Part shown: piece after piece, positions 53,089 through 62,055 of the stretch | Layout of the letters: each line of letters starts with the position of its first letter | Numbering within the stretch: position 1 is the stretch's first letter | Origin: Rhodocyclaceae bacterium | Lineage (GTDB): Bacteria > Pseudomonadota > Gammaproteobacteria > Burkholderiales > Rhodocyclaceae | NCBI GenBank assembly: GCA_018262775.1 | Contig: JADFDU010000055.1 | Coordinates: 43,132 to 107,131, forward strand | Reading direction: 5' to 3' | Length of the DNA: 64,000 nucleotides | The notes under the pieces: generated by a model | What the model saw: the letters and a program-made list of their open reading frames with translations, nothing else | What the model was told of the DNA's origin: nothing | The model's database searches: none | Position numbers and translations under genes: made by a program

Positions 53089-54030
53089 TCAACCCGCCCA
53101 ACTGGCGACGCCCAGCAGCGTCAGCAGCAACAGGCAAAGCACCAAAGTGCGCCATACCAAACCGATTCCGCTTTGCATGAAATCGGCGTCGGCCTCCTCG
53201 CCCAGCCCCAGTTCGGGTCTCTCCGTCATTTCGCCCGATTCGATGATCGGCAGCCCCAGGCGCACACCCAATGCGCCAGCGCCGCTAGCCAGCAGTATAC
53301 CCGTTGCCTCGTCCGGCCAGCGCGCCGCCTGGGTGCGCCAGCAGTAAACCGCATCCTCGAAATCGCCGACGATGGCAAAGGCGGCCGCGGTGATGCGCAC
53401 CGGCAGCCAGTCGATGATGGCGAAGGCTTTTACTGAAAAACGACCGAAGGCGCCCGCTTCGGCGTCCCGGCGCCCGCCCCAGCCCTCGCCCCTGCCCCAT
53501 TGGCGCTGGAAGTAATAGGCCAGCCGGTACATCAGGGCGCCCGTCGGCCCAGGCAGGAGCACGAACCAGATGACAACCGCGAAAACATGTCGATGGGCAG
53601 CAACCAGCGCCTCCTCCATCGCTAGGCGCGCGATCTCAGTGGCATTGAGTCCGTCGGCGGAGCGGCCGCGCCACTCGCCGAGCAGCGCGCGGGCGCGTTC
53701 CGTCTCGCCCATGCGCAGCGCCAGGTGGATGTCGGTGTAGTAGTGGCTGAACTGGCGGAAGCCCAGCGCCAGGTAAAGGATCGCCACATTCCACAGGAAA
53801 CAGAGCAAGGGATTCATGGCCATCAGAGTGAAATACACGGCGGCGCAGGCGAGCGTCACGGGCAGCACGGCCAGTAGCCAGGCAATCGTGCCATGGCGCG
53901 CCTGGCCGTCGTCGAACTGCCTTTCGAAAAAGTGCGCATAGCGCAGCAGCGGCGCACCGACGGCTTCGCGTTCCGCCAGCGGGCGGATCTGTTCCAGCAA
54001 CAGCACGACGATGAGGGAAATGACGGTCAT
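53089..54030 (-). CDS. CobD/CbiB-like membrane protein
   Basis: A 313-residue protein with about four or five transmembrane helices. It resembles the CobD/CbiB (adenosylcobinamide-phosphate synthase) family, as a distant branch found in betaproteobacteria without cobalamin clusters. An AmpE-like regulatory role is an alternative. No other cobalamin genes lie near, which favours a different function. It is 22 bp upstream of the thiolase gene on the same strand. Confidence 0.72.
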   Translation of the reverse strand: MTVISLIVVLLLEQIRPLAEREAVGAPLLRYAHFFERQFDDGQARHGTIAWLLAVLPVTLACAAVYFTLMAMNPLLCFLWNVAILYLALGFRQFSHYYTDIHLALRMGETERARALLGEWRGRSADGLNATEIARLAMEEALVAAHRHVFAVVIWFVLLPGPTGALMYRLAYYFQRQWGRGEGWGGRRDAEAGAFGRFSVKAFAIIDWLPVRITAAAFAIVGDFEDAVYCWRTQAARWPDEATGILLASGAGALGVRLGLPIIESGEMTERPELGLGEEADADFMQSGIGLVWRTLVLCLLLLTLLGVASWAG

Positions 54031-54078
54031 GGGGAATATGGATGCCGAACCACAACAGCAGGATTGATTATCGCATTA

Positions 54079-54165
54079 GTACCCCAGAGGCAAAAGCGGG
54101 CACTCGTACCCCAGACGCAGCGGACACTCATATCCCTGATACCCGCGCAACAAAAACGGACACTA
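54079..54165. repeat. Three imperfect direct repeats, ending in the CoA-pyrophosphatase stop codon
   Basis: Units of roughly 24-36 bp each end in CGGGCACT or CGGACACT: 54079-54105, 54106-54129 and 54130-54165. Units 1 and 2 both start GTACCCCAGA. The last unit ends with the stop codon of the nudix gene (CTAG). The repeat may be a relic of an insertion-sequence end or a regulatory array; neither is shown. Confidence 0.5.
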
Positions 54166-54780
54166 GTCGCCATGGAGCAGACGATGCAGACTCACCAACA
54201 TGCCTGCCGTTGCGCCCCAGATGAAGTGGCCCTCATAGGGCATGGCATAGTAGTGGCGCAGCATGCCGCCGATCTCCATACTGTGGCGCTGGCGATTGGC
54301 AGGATCGAGCAGGAAGGCAAGCGGCGTCTCGAACACCTCGGCCACCTCGAAACGGTCGAGTGTCAGATCGAAGGGCGGATGCACCAGGCCGACCACCGGA
54401 ATCACGCTGAAGCCAGTGCTGGTTCGGTACTCGGGAAGGGTACCGACGACCTCAACCCGTTCGCGGCCAAGGCCAATTTCCTCTTCGGTTTCACGCAGCG
54501 CCGTGAATACCGGGGAGATATCGCTATCCTCGCGGCGGCCACCGGGAAAGCTCACCTGGCCGGCATGGACGTTGAGGTGGGATGCCCGCTGGGTGAACAA
54601 TACCGTGAGCCCTTGCGGCCGTTCGATGACCGGCACCAGCACGGCGGCAGGCGTCAGCCTCGGCGGAACACCGTCTTCCTCGACATGCTGCAACTGGTGC
54701 GGTCCCGCGAGGCGCCGCCGCAGCCAGTCGGCAGTCGGCGCGTTGATCTCCTGATGCAGATGGTGGGGCTTGCCGTTCAA
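54163..54780 (-). CDS. CoA pyrophosphatase (Nudix hydrolase, NudL-like)
   Basis: A 205-residue Nudix enzyme that splits CoA to 4'-phosphopantetheine and 3',5'-ADP. The CoA-specific motif precedes the Nudix box: FTQRASHLNVHAGQVSFPGG, then the box with ALRETEEEIGL. This arrangement marks the CoA-pyrophosphatase subfamily. Its stop codon lies in a repeat array. Confidence 0.9.
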   Translation of the reverse strand: MNGKPHHLHQEINAPTADWLRRRLAGPHQLQHVEEDGVPPRLTPAAVLVPVIERPQGLTVLFTQRASHLNVHAGQVSFPGGRREDSDISPVFTALRETEEEIGLGRERVEVVGTLPEYRTSTGFSVIPVVGLVHPPFDLTLDRFEVAEVFETPLAFLLDPANRQRHSMEIGGMLRHYYAMPYEGHFIWGATAGMLVSLHRLLHGD

Positions 54781-54808
54781 CTCAGCACCATAGAAACAAG
54801 GGCTGGCA

Positions 54809-55444
54809 CTAGTAGCGCTTGCGCAGCGTCATGGTCTGCCCGTCGCGCCTCATTTCCATGCGGTTGAGAAAACTCATGCCCAGCAGCGCCATCGGCAGAT
54901 CATGCTGGTGCACCATGCCTTCAACGCCGTTCAGGGTGACATCCCCCACCTGCACGCTATTCAGCGTAACGAGCCAGGCCTGGGTGAGGCCGTTTGCCGT
55001 CTGCACCATGACTGGCCGGCCATTGTCGACATTGATGTTGGCACGGCGGGCGTCGGCAGCACCGAGGGCGACACCGGTGGCACCGGTATCGACCATGAAG
55101 CGGATCGTCGTACCGTTGACCGTGCCGGTAGTGATGAAGTGGCCACGGCTGTCCGCCGTCAAACTGGTGGTCTGGCTGCCGCCGCCGTCGCCGCCGCCAT
55201 GCGCGTGCTGGCCAATGGCAAGGTGCTGGCGCTTGCCACCGACCTCGACCGTGGCGCTCTCATGGTCAACCCCGACGAGCCTGACGCCGCCGACGCTCGT
55301 ACCCACCGAAACGGTGCGCGGTGCACCGCCGTCGATGACCAGTACTGCCTTGCCGGGGAACAGACCGACCACGCCGACATCGGCAGCCCAGGCAGGAAAT
55401 ACGGCGAACGCGCAATACAGCATCGACAGGCTAAAATCCCTCAT
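54809..55444 (-). CDS. Retropepsin-like aspartic protease (clan AA), exported
   Basis: A 211-residue single-domain protein. A signal peptide or anchor (FSLSMLYCAFAVFPAWAA) is followed by a hydrophobic N-terminal segment and, near the C-terminus, the active site MVDTGATGVALG. Betaproteobacterial members are envelope proteases of unknown substrate. The ATG at 55444 gives the cleanest signal peptide; two upstream in-frame starts (55483 and 55465) would extend it and overlap the divergent gene. Only 22 bp separate it from that gene. Confidence 0.78.
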   Translation of the reverse strand: MRDFSLSMLYCAFAVFPAWAADVGVVGLFPGKAVLVIDGGAPRTVSVGTSVGGVRLVGVDHESATVEVGGKRQHLAIGQHAHGGGDGGGSQTTSLTADSRGHFITTGTVNGTTIRFMVDTGATGVALGAADARRANINVDNGRPVMVQTANGLTQAWLVTLNSVQVGDVTLNGVEGMVHQHDLPMALLGMSFLNRMEMRRDGQTMTLRKRY

Positions 55445-55466
55445 TCGCCGCACCCATTTACACATC

Positions 55467-56174
55467 ATGAAACCGGTCGCCATCTTTCGTCATTTCTCCA
55501 CTGAAGGTCCTGGCTATTTTGCCACATTCCTCGACCACCACTCGATCCCCTGGCGGCTCGTTCGCGTCGATGAACAGGAAGCCATTCCCGCCAGTATCGC
55601 GGCGTTTTCCGGCCTGGTCTTCATGGGCGGCCCCATGAGCGTCAATGACCCGCTGCCCTGGATCGCGCATTCCTGCGAGCTGATCCGTGCCGCCGTCGCT
55701 GACGGCCTGCCGGTACTCGGCCATTGTCTCGGCGGCCAGCTCATCGCCAAGGCGCTCGGCGGCATCATCAAGCAGGCTCCGGTCAAGGAAATCGGCTGGG
55801 GGCCGGTGCACGTGCTGGGCAACCCCGATGCGCAAGCCTGGTTCGGCGACCTGACCGGCTTCGACACCTTTCACTGGCACGGCGAAACTTTCAGCATTCC
55901 GCCCGGTGCCACGCGTGTTCTGGAAAGCGCTCATTGCGCCAACCAGGCCTACACGAAGGGCAAGGTGTTCGGCATGCAATGCCACGTCGAGATGACGGAA
56001 GAGATGATCCGCCAATGGTGCCGGGACGGCGCAGGAGAAATCGCCGCATCGGGCAGCCCGGCCGTGCAGTCGGCGGAGATCATGCGGGCCGGCATGGGGC
56101 CGCGCGTGGCGGCATTGAATGCCGTCGCCGACCGCATCTACAGCCGATGGATCGCCGGATTGGCGCGAGCCTGA
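55467..56174 (+). CDS. Class I glutamine amidotransferase domain protein
   Basis: A 235-residue stand-alone class I amidotransferase. The nucleophile elbow is GHCLGGQLIA, and the catalytic His/Glu are likely in MQCHVEM. Similar proteins hydrolyse gamma-glutamyl compounds or act as GMP-synthase-like GATases; without a partner domain the acceptor is unknown. Its stop abuts the yajQ stop directly. Confidence 0.85.
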   Translation: MKPVAIFRHFSTEGPGYFATFLDHHSIPWRLVRVDEQEAIPASIAAFSGLVFMGGPMSVNDPLPWIAHSCELIRAAVADGLPVLGHCLGGQLIAKALGGIIKQAPVKEIGWGPVHVLGNPDAQAWFGDLTGFDTFHWHGETFSIPPGATRVLESAHCANQAYTKGKVFGMQCHVEMTEEMIRQWCRDGAGEIAASGSPAVQSAEIMRAGMGPRVAALNAVADRIYSRWIAGLARA

Positions 56175-56660
56175 TCAGTCCCGAAAGTTGTTGAACTGCA
56201 GCGGCACGTCGGTGACGGACTTCTTCACCAGTGCAATGGCTTCCTGCAGGATGTCCCTCTTGGCACTGGTAATGCGCACCGCTTCGCCCTGGATGCTGGC
56301 CTGTGCCTTGAGCTTGCCGTCCTTGATGGCCTTGACGATCTTCTTCGCCAGTTCCCCGGCAACCCCCTCCTTTACCGTGGCAACCTGCTTGACCGTGTTG
56401 CCGCTGACCTTCTCCACTTCGCCGCGCTCGATGAAGCGCACATCGACGCCGCGCTTGGCGAACTTGGCGACGAGGACATCGTAGATCTGGTCGAGCTTGA
56501 AGTCATCGTCGGCGAACAGGGTCAGGGTGTCGTCGCCCTGCTCGATGCGGGCATCGGAGCCCTTGAAATCGAAGCGATTGGCGATTTCCTTGTTGGATTG
56601 CTCGACGGCATTGCGCAGCTCGACCTGATTGACCTCGGACACGATATCGAATGACGGCAT
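56175..56660 (-). CDS. YajQ family nucleotide-binding protein
   Basis: A 161-residue protein beginning [20 protein letters not shown], with the tandem RNP-like segments of YajQ. Family members bind cyclic di-GMP or tRNA/GTP in other bacteria. GGAGG precedes the ATG. Follows ppnP by 27 bp on the same strand; convergent with the amidotransferase with no bases between. Confidence 0.95.
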   Translation of the reverse strand: MPSFDIVSEVNQVELRNAVEQSNKEIANRFDFKGSDARIEQGDDTLTLFADDDFKLDQIYDVLVAKFAKRGVDVRFIERGEVEKVSGNTVKQVATVKEGVAGELAKKIVKAIKDGKLKAQASIQGEAVRITSAKRDILQEAIALVKKSVTDVPLQFNNFRD

Positions 56661-56687
56661 GGCTTCCTCCGCAACGGGGTGACTCGA

Positions 56688-57011
56688 TCAGGAAAAATGG
56701 CAGACGTAGTCCAGCAGCTCGAGTGTTTCGATGTCGAAGCTGCTGTTGCCCGGCACACTGAACTGCTCGCCGGCGCCGTATTCCCGCCACTGACTTTCGC
56801 CCATCAGGCGCACGCGGCAGCGGCCGGCGTTGATCTCCATGACTTCCGGCGCAGCGGTGTTGAAGAGGAGCTGCGACGGAAAAATGACGCCGACGGTCTT
56901 TTTCGTGCCGTCGGCAAAGAGTACGGTGTGACTGATGCACTTGCCGTCGAAATAGACATTGGCCTTTCTGACCACGGAAACATTGTCGAAGGCATTGCGC
57001 AACCCGGACAT
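56688..57011 (-). CDS. ppnP: Pyrimidine/purine nucleoside phosphorylase (PpnP, DUF1255)
   Basis: A 107-residue cupin-fold enzyme that phosphorolyses several nucleosides. The pattern [15 protein letters not shown] and [13 protein letters not shown] matches the family. The ATG at 57011, one base after the DUF2788 stop, gives the conserved N-terminus. Confidence 0.88.
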   Translation of the reverse strand: MSGLRNAFDNVSVVRKANVYFDGKCISHTVLFADGTKKTVGVIFPSQLLFNTAAPEVMEINAGRCRVRLMGESQWREYGAGEQFSVPGNSSFDIETLELLDYVCHFS

Positions 57012-57012
57012 A

Positions 57013-57234
57013 TCAGATTCCCCACATTTTCTTGATGATGGCCTTGGCGGCAAAACCGAGCATGCCGAAGGCCAATACGAAAAACAGAATAAACGTGCCC
57101 ATCTTGCCGGCCTTCGACCGCCAGGCCAGCTCGCCGATGATGAACAGCATGTACAGGATGAACGCTGTCAGGCCGAATGTCAGCCCGAACTCGGCGATCT
57201 CCGCTTCGGTATAGCCGAAGATCGTCCCCGGCAT
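57013..57234 (-). CDS. DUF2788 small membrane protein
   Basis: A 73-residue protein with two helices ([21 protein letters not shown] and [20 protein letters not shown]), matching the DUF2788 family of unknown function found beside argG in many betaproteobacteria. It starts 15 bp after the argG stop on the same strand. Confidence 0.88.
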   Translation of the reverse strand: MPGTIFGYTEAEIAEFGLTFGLTAFILYMLFIIGELAWRSKAGKMGTFILFFVLAFGMLGFAAKAIIKKMWGI

Positions 57235-57249
57235 TGCTGTCGCTACTCC

Positions 57250-58500
57250 TCAGCGCTTGCGCTTGGTGCGGTTCGCGGCGATGCGCATGCGCAGGGCATT
57301 GAGCTTGATGAAGCCGCCCGCGTCGCGCTGGTCGTAGGCACCGGCATCGTCCTCGAAGGTGGCGATGGTCGGGTCGAACAGCGAATCCGTCTTCGAGTCG
57401 CGGCCGACAAGGATGACATTGCCCTTGTAGAGCTTGAGCCGCACCCAGCCGTTCACGGTCTGCTGGGTGTGGTCGATCAACGCCTGCAGGGCGCGACGCT
57501 CGGGGCTCCACCAGTAGCCGTTGTAGATCAGGCTTGCGTAACGCGGCATGAGGTCGTCCTTGAGGTGCGCCACTTCGCGGTCGAGGCAAACCGACTCGAT
57601 TCCCCTGTGCGCCTTGAGCAGGATGGTACCGCCGGGTGTCTCGTAGCAGCCGCGCGACTTCATGCCGACATAGCGGTTTTCGACCAAGTCGAGGCGGCCG
57701 ATGCCGTGTCTGCCGCCGATCTGGTTGAGCGCGGCAAGCAGTTGGTGGGGCTTCATTATCTTGCCGTTGATGGCGACGAGATCGCCCTGCCTGAATTCGA
57801 TGTCGAGGTACTCGGCCTTGTTCGGCGCCTTCTCGGGCGACACTGTCCAGCGCCACATTGACTCCTCGGCCTCCGCCGCCGGGTCTTCCAGGTGGCGGCC
57901 TTCGTAAGAGATATGCAGCAGATTGGCATCCATGGAATAGGGCGAACCGCCCTTCTTGTGCTTCATGTCTACGGGAATGCCGTGTGTCTCGGCATAGGCC
58001 ATCAGCTTTTCACGCGACAGCAGGTCCCATTCGCGCCAGGGCGCGATAACCTTGACGTCCGGCATCAGCGCATAGGCACCCAGCTCGAAGCGCACCTGAT
58101 CATTGCCCTTGCCGGTGGCGCCATGCGCAATGGCTTCGGCGCCGGTCATCCTGGCGATTTCCACCAACCGCTTGGCGATAAGCGGACGGGCGATCGAGGT
58201 GCCGAGCAGATACTCGCCCTCGTAAACCGTGTTGCAGCGGAACATGGGGAAGATGAAATCGCGTACGAACTCCTCGCGCAGGTCGTCGATGAAGATATTC
58301 TTCTTCTTGATGCCGAACTGCAGCGCCTTGGCGCGCGCCGGTTCGAGTTCCTCGCCCTGGCCGAGGTCGGCGGTGAAGGTCACCACTTCGCAGCCGTAGG
58401 TGTCCTGCAGCCACTTCAGGATGACCGAGGTATCGAGGCCGCCCGAGTAAGCGAGCACGACTTTCTTGACGCCGGATGTTTTTTTCTTCGCTGGGCTCAT
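57250..58500 (-). CDS. argG: Argininosuccinate synthase
   Basis: A 416-residue ATP-dependent enzyme joining citrulline and aspartate. The P-loop-like ATP motif is [14 protein letters not shown] and the second family motif is the segment around YEGRHLEDP; both are present. Start ATG at 58500 has Lys-rich [20 protein letters not shown] after it; a frame to 58776 extends into argF and is rejected. Ordered argD-argF-argG, likely one operon. Confidence 0.97.
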   Translation of the reverse strand: MSPAKKKTSGVKKVVLAYSGGLDTSVILKWLQDTYGCEVVTFTADLGQGEELEPARAKALQFGIKKKNIFIDDLREEFVRDFIFPMFRCNTVYEGEYLLGTSIARPLIAKRLVEIARMTGAEAIAHGATGKGNDQVRFELGAYALMPDVKVIAPWREWDLLSREKLMAYAETHGIPVDMKHKKGGSPYSMDANLLHISYEGRHLEDPAAEAEESMWRWTVSPEKAPNKAEYLDIEFRQGDLVAINGKIMKPHQLLAALNQIGGRHGIGRLDLVENRYVGMKSRGCYETPGGTILLKAHRGIESVCLDREVAHLKDDLMPRYASLIYNGYWWSPERRALQALIDHTQQTVNGWVRLKLYKGNVILVGRDSKTDSLFDPTIATFEDDAGAYDQRDAGGFIKLNALRMRIAANRTKRKR

Positions 58501-58517
58501 GTTCGTTCGCTTGGAAA

Positions 58518-59441
58518 TCAGGGATTCACACGCCCCAGGAGCAGATACTCCATGAGGGCCTTCTGGGTATGCAGCCGGTTCTCCGCCTCGTCCCATACCA
58601 CGCTCTGCGGACCGTCGATGACCTCGGCGGACACTTCCTCGCCGCGGTGGGCAGGCAGGCAGTGCATGAACAGCGCCTGCTCCCCTGCTGCACGCATCAT
58701 CTCGGCATCCACCTGCCAGTCCTCGAAGTCGCGGCGACGCTCCTCGTTCTCCGCTTCGAAGCCCATCGAGGTCCACACGTCGGTGGTGACAAGATCGGCG
58801 CCGCGCACGGCATCTGCCGGATCGGCGAATTCCTCGTAATGGTCCGTGCCATAGAGGCCGGCACGCTCGGGCTCGACTTCATAACCCGGAGGAGTCGACA
58901 CATGCACGTTGAAACCGAACACTTCGGCCGCCTGCAGCCAGGTGTTGCAGACATTGTTCGAATCGCCGATCCAGGCCACCGTCTTGCCCCTGATCGAGCC
59001 GCGATGCTCGATGAAAGTATAGATGTCGGCGAGAATCTGGCAGGGATGATACTCGTTGGTCAGCCCGTTGATCAGCGGCACGCGCGAATGCGCCGCGAAG
59101 CGCTCGATGATGTCCTGCTCGAAGGTGCGAATCATGACGATATCGCACATGCGGGAAATGACCTCGGCCGCATCCTCGACGGGTTCACCGCGGCCCAGCT
59201 GCGTGTCCCGCGTATTGAGGTAGATGGCGGTGCCGCCCAGTTGATGCATGCCGGCCTCGAAGGAAAGCCGGGTGCGCGTGCTCTGCTTCTCGAAAATCAT
59301 CACCAGCGTACGGTCGAACAGCGGATGATGAGGCTCGTAGCGCTTGAACTTGTCCTTGATCCAGCGCGTGCGGGCGAAGACATATTCCAGCTCGTCGCGG
59401 GAAAAATCTTTCAACTGAAGGAAATGCTTCGGTGCGGCCAT
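58518..59441 (-). CDS. argF: Ornithine carbamoyltransferase
   Basis: A 307-residue enzyme making citrulline from ornithine and carbamoyl phosphate. The carbamoyl-phosphate loop STRTRLSFE, the central [10 protein letters not shown] (with the Cys that binds ornithine) and the domain swap region are present. Start ATG at 59441 follows argD by 12 bp. Confidence 0.97.
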   Translation of the reverse strand: MAAPKHFLQLKDFSRDELEYVFARTRWIKDKFKRYEPHHPLFDRTLVMIFEKQSTRTRLSFEAGMHQLGGTAIYLNTRDTQLGRGEPVEDAAEVISRMCDIVMIRTFEQDIIERFAAHSRVPLINGLTNEYHPCQILADIYTFIEHRGSIRGKTVAWIGDSNNVCNTWLQAAEVFGFNVHVSTPPGYEVEPERAGLYGTDHYEEFADPADAVRGADLVTTDVWTSMGFEAENEERRRDFEDWQVDAEMMRAAGEQALFMHCLPAHRGEEVSAEVIDGPQSVVWDEAENRLHTQKALMEYLLLGRVNP

Positions 59442-59453
59442 GGCGGACCGTCC

Positions 59454-60623
59454 TCAGGCCAGGAATTCGCGGATCAGCGGCGCAAGAATTGAAACCAGTT
59501 CCCGTGCATCTTCATCGGTGAAAACGAGCGCAGGCAGCAAGCGCACCACCTTGTCCGCCGTGACGTTGATGAGCAGCCCGCGCTCAAGCGCCCGTACCAC
59601 CAGTTCGCCGCAGGGCCGCTCCAGTTCGATGCCGATCATGAGACCGTCGCCACGGATGGCGACGACGCCGGCCTGGCCGTCCAGTGCGCTGGCGAAATCG
59701 GCACGGAGTTTCTCGCCGAGCGCTGCAGCGCGCTTGAGCAGCCCATCCTCTTCGATCACCGCCAGCGTGGTCAGCGCCGCCGTGCTGGCAAGGGGATTGC
59801 CGCCGAAGGTAGAGCCGTGGTTGCCCGGCTTGAACACGCCGCCTGCCTTGCCGGCGGCCAGGCAGGCGCCGATCGGCACGCCCGAGCCGAGCCCCTTGGC
59901 CAGGGTCATCACGTCCGGCATCACGCCTGCATGCTGACAGGCGAACCAGAAGCCGGTACGGCCGATGCCGCACTGTACCTCGTCGAACATGAGCAGCCAG
60001 CCATTTTCGTCGCAAATGCGGCGCAGCCCCTGCAGGTATTCGGCATGGGCGATATTGATGCCGCCCTCGCCCTGGATCGGCTCGAGCAGCACGGCCACGA
60101 CGTTCTGGTTGTTGGCAGCGACCTGCTCGACCGCTTCCAGATCATCGAAGGGCACGCGCACGAAGCCGCCGACCAGCGGTTCGAAGCCCGCCTGCACCTT
60201 GCGGTTGCCGGTGGCGGAGAGCGTGGCCAGCGTGCGCCCGTGGAAGGCTTTCTCCATGACGACGATTGCAGGCATGTCGACGCCCTTCTGGTGACCGAAC
60301 AAGCGCGCCAGCTTGATGGCAGCCTCGTTGGCTTCGCAGCCGGAATTGCAGAGGAACACCTCATCCATGCCCGACAGCGCGGCGAGGCGATCGCCGAGCT
60401 GTTCCTGTTCGCGGATACGATAAATGTTCGAGGTATGCAAGAGACGCCCGGCCTGCTCGGCGATGGCCTTGACGAGGCGCGGGTGGGCATGGCCGAGCGT
60501 GGATACGGCGATGCCCGCCAGTGCGTCCAGATAGCCGCGGCCGGCTTCGTCGAAGACTCTGGCGCCCTGCCCATGCGTGAATGCCACGGGCAACCGGGTA
60601 TAGGTGTTCATCAGGTGCGACAT
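59454..60623 (-). CDS. argD: Acetylornithine aminotransferase
   Basis: A 389-residue class III PLP aminotransferase acting in arginine synthesis (also succinyl-diaminopimelate in some species). The PLP lysine is in TLAKGLGSGVPIG and the loop NHGSTFGGNPLA is typical. Start at 60623 is chosen; an ATG at 60611 or a TTG at 60650 are alternatives and none has a Shine-Dalgarno. A hairpin with a T-run lies in its leader, suggesting attenuation. Confidence 0.95.
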   Translation of the reverse strand: MSHLMNTYTRLPVAFTHGQGARVFDEAGRGYLDALAGIAVSTLGHAHPRLVKAIAEQAGRLLHTSNIYRIREQEQLGDRLAALSGMDEVFLCNSGCEANEAAIKLARLFGHQKGVDMPAIVVMEKAFHGRTLATLSATGNRKVQAGFEPLVGGFVRVPFDDLEAVEQVAANNQNVVAVLLEPIQGEGGINIAHAEYLQGLRRICDENGWLLMFDEVQCGIGRTGFWFACQHAGVMPDVMTLAKGLGSGVPIGACLAAGKAGGVFKPGNHGSTFGGNPLASTAALTTLAVIEEDGLLKRAAALGEKLRADFASALDGQAGVVAIRGDGLMIGIELERPCGELVVRALERGLLINVTADKVVRLLPALVFTDEDARELVSILAPLIREFLA

Positions 60624-60648
60624 GATCGATTCAGCAAGTATCAAGTGC

Positions 60649-60679
60649 AAAAAGCGAAAGGCGGCTCGCGCCGCCTCGC
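60649..60679 (-). promoter_or_regulatory. Hairpin and T-run in the argD leader, possible attenuator
   Basis: On the minus strand AGGCGGC (60676-60670, read as the reverse) and GCCGCCT (60665-60659) form a stem with a GCGA loop, extended by GCG/CGC, then TTTTT at 60653-60649. A terminator-like structure 25-50 bp before argD with no upstream minus-strand gene suggests attenuation rather than a gene-end signal. Confidence 0.4.
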
Positions 60680-60700
60680 TTACTTACTTACATTTCCATC

Positions 60701-60728
60701 TTAAGTGAAAAAGCCCTGTTTGTATATA
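60701..60728 (+). promoter_or_regulatory. Candidate promoter of the ParA gene
   Basis: TTAAGT (60701-60706), 16 bp, then TATATA (60723-60728). The predicted start, near 60735, is about three bases before the ATG at 60738, so the message could be leaderless. Confidence 0.45.
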
Positions 60729-60737
60729 CTCACCCAC

Positions 60738-61502
60738 ATGCCTCGCATCGCTGTTTTCAATCAAAAGGGTGGGGTCGGCAAGACGACGACCGCGCTCAAC
60801 CTCGCCGCCGCCATGGCACGGCAGGAACAGCGGGTGTTATTGATCGACCTCGACCCGCAGGCGCATCTGTCCGCAGTGCATGGACAGGTGCTTGGGGAAG
60901 TCGCCGACAGCATGTACGCCTTCTACCAGGGCGGCCGCCAGCTAGCGGAACTTGAGATCGACTGGCATGGCATCGGCCGCCTGATTCCCGCTCACGCCGA
61001 ACTCATCAAGGTCGACTCGACTTTCGGCAAGGGACCGACCATCCTGAACCGCCTCAATCAGGGACTCAACGATCTCAACACCGCCCACGAGGATCGCAGC
61101 GTCGTCATCGACTGCTGCCCCTTCCTCGGCGTGCTGTCCCTCAACGCGATCTTTGCGGCCGACCGGCTGCTGGTACCGATTTCCTCCGACTTCCTCGCCC
61201 TGCGCGGTGCCCTGCAGGTGGAGCGCACCTTGCAGGCGCTCGAACCGGTGCTCAAGCGCCGCGTCGAGCGCCGCTACCTGCTAACCCGCTTCGATCGGCG
61301 TCGCAACATGGGTTTTGAAATACAAAAACGCCTCACCGACAGGTTCGGCGAAGAAGTCTGCGAGACGGTGATTTCGGAGAATGTGGCAATCGCCGAAGCG
61401 CCGTCATGCAACCGGGACATCTTCAGCCACGCCGCAACGTCACGCGGTGCACAGGACTATGCCGCGCTGGCGGAAGAACTCAAGCGGAAGGAATTTTTCT
61501 AG
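60738..61502 (+). CDS. ParA-family ATPase, orphan
   Basis: A 254-residue deviant-Walker-A ATPase. The motif KGGVGKTTTALNLA follows MPRIAVFNQ directly, Walker B is LLIDLDPQAH, and the C-terminal half is a normal ParA fold. It lacks an N-terminal DNA-binding domain and no parB-like gene or parS site was seen. Such orphans position plasmids, chemosensory arrays or other cargos. The ATG at 60738 is chosen; a GTG at 60705 would add eleven residues with no Shine-Dalgarno. Confidence 0.88.
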   Translation: MPRIAVFNQKGGVGKTTTALNLAAAMARQEQRVLLIDLDPQAHLSAVHGQVLGEVADSMYAFYQGGRQLAELEIDWHGIGRLIPAHAELIKVDSTFGKGPTILNRLNQGLNDLNTAHEDRSVVIDCCPFLGVLSLNAIFAADRLLVPISSDFLALRGALQVERTLQALEPVLKRRVERRYLLTRFDRRRNMGFEIQKRLTDRFGEEVCETVISENVAIAEAPSCNRDIFSHAATSRGAQDYAALAEELKRKEFF

Positions 61503-61543
61503 CAGCCGCTGGAACTGAAAGTGGCTTCAGCCATTCACCGCCG

Positions 61544-61765
61544 CTAACGCGTGATCAGGGCGATCACGTCTTCGTAGCTGGCAGGCACCGCCTTGGCGGC
61601 TGGCTTCTGGCAACTCCGGGCGAGAATTTCGCAGTCGCGATAAATCTGGCGTAGCTTGCGCTCCGCCTCGGCCGCATCACGTCCGGGTATCAACAGGTTA
61701 TCCACAACGAGGCCTACTCGCGTTCTGATGCGGAAACCGTACTTCGTCAACAAAGGTGCCTGCAT
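61544..61765 (-). CDS. Conserved-looking hypothetical protein
   Basis: A 73-residue soluble protein (starts MQAPLLTKYGFRIRTRVGLV; the segment GRDAAEAERKLRQIYRDCEIL looks helical). The ATG at 61765 has GGGGA five bases upstream. It has a strong promoter (TTGCAT-17-TATACT, 61827-61799). I do not recognise a family. Coding confidence rests on the promoter, ribosome site and coherent composition. Confidence 0.55.
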   Translation of the reverse strand: MQAPLLTKYGFRIRTRVGLVVDNLLIPGRDAAEAERKLRQIYRDCEILARSCQKPAAKAVPASYEDVIALITR

Positions 61766-61798
61766 GTAAATCCCCATATAGGTCAATGGGATTCGTGC

Positions 61799-61827
61799 AG
61801 TATATGTACCGATTCCTAATAATGCAA
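61799..61827 (-). promoter_or_regulatory. Sigma-70-type promoter for the small hypothetical gene
   Basis: TTGCAT (61827-61822), 17 bp, then TATACT (61804-61799; 5 of 6 matches to the -10 consensus). Confidence 0.55.
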
Positions 61828-61944
61828 GCTAGCGCTTTATTTTTCCTTGTATTTTTCTCTTTTGCCTATTTCTTAAGCAGAATCCACATTTTATACATGG
61901 TGATTTAAAACGGCTAATGCCTGCATAAGCAAATTGGGGATTTC

Positions 61945-61953
61945 TGATAAAAT
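61945..61953 (+). promoter_or_regulatory. Extended -10 promoter for the DUF3579 gene
   Basis: TGATAAAAT at 61945-61953 combines the extended -10 TG with TAAAAT. A matching -35 is not clear. The predicted leader is about 95 nt and contains a hairpin at 61967-61988. Confidence 0.4.
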
Positions 61954-61966
61954 CGCGCCTTGGTTT

Positions 61967-61988
61967 CGGTAGGCGCTTCAGCGTACCG
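61967..61988 (+). other. 5'-leader stem-loop of the DUF3579 gene
   Basis: CGGTA, GG bulge and CGC (61967-61976) pair with GCG and TACCG (61981-61988) around a TTCA loop. It is followed by a short palindrome GGTATACC (61988-61995). May act in message stability or regulation; no known family is claimed. Confidence 0.4.
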
Positions 61989-62055
61989 GTATACCAAAAA
62001 TCCGCCTTCGCGTCGCCTGCCATAAACACACCGACGCACACTGACCGCAAGGCCC

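Noticed and set aside
61829..62050. 73-codon minus-strand frame in the AT-rich control region
   Set aside because: Overlaps promoters and the leader hairpin, has no ribosome site and no coherent composition.
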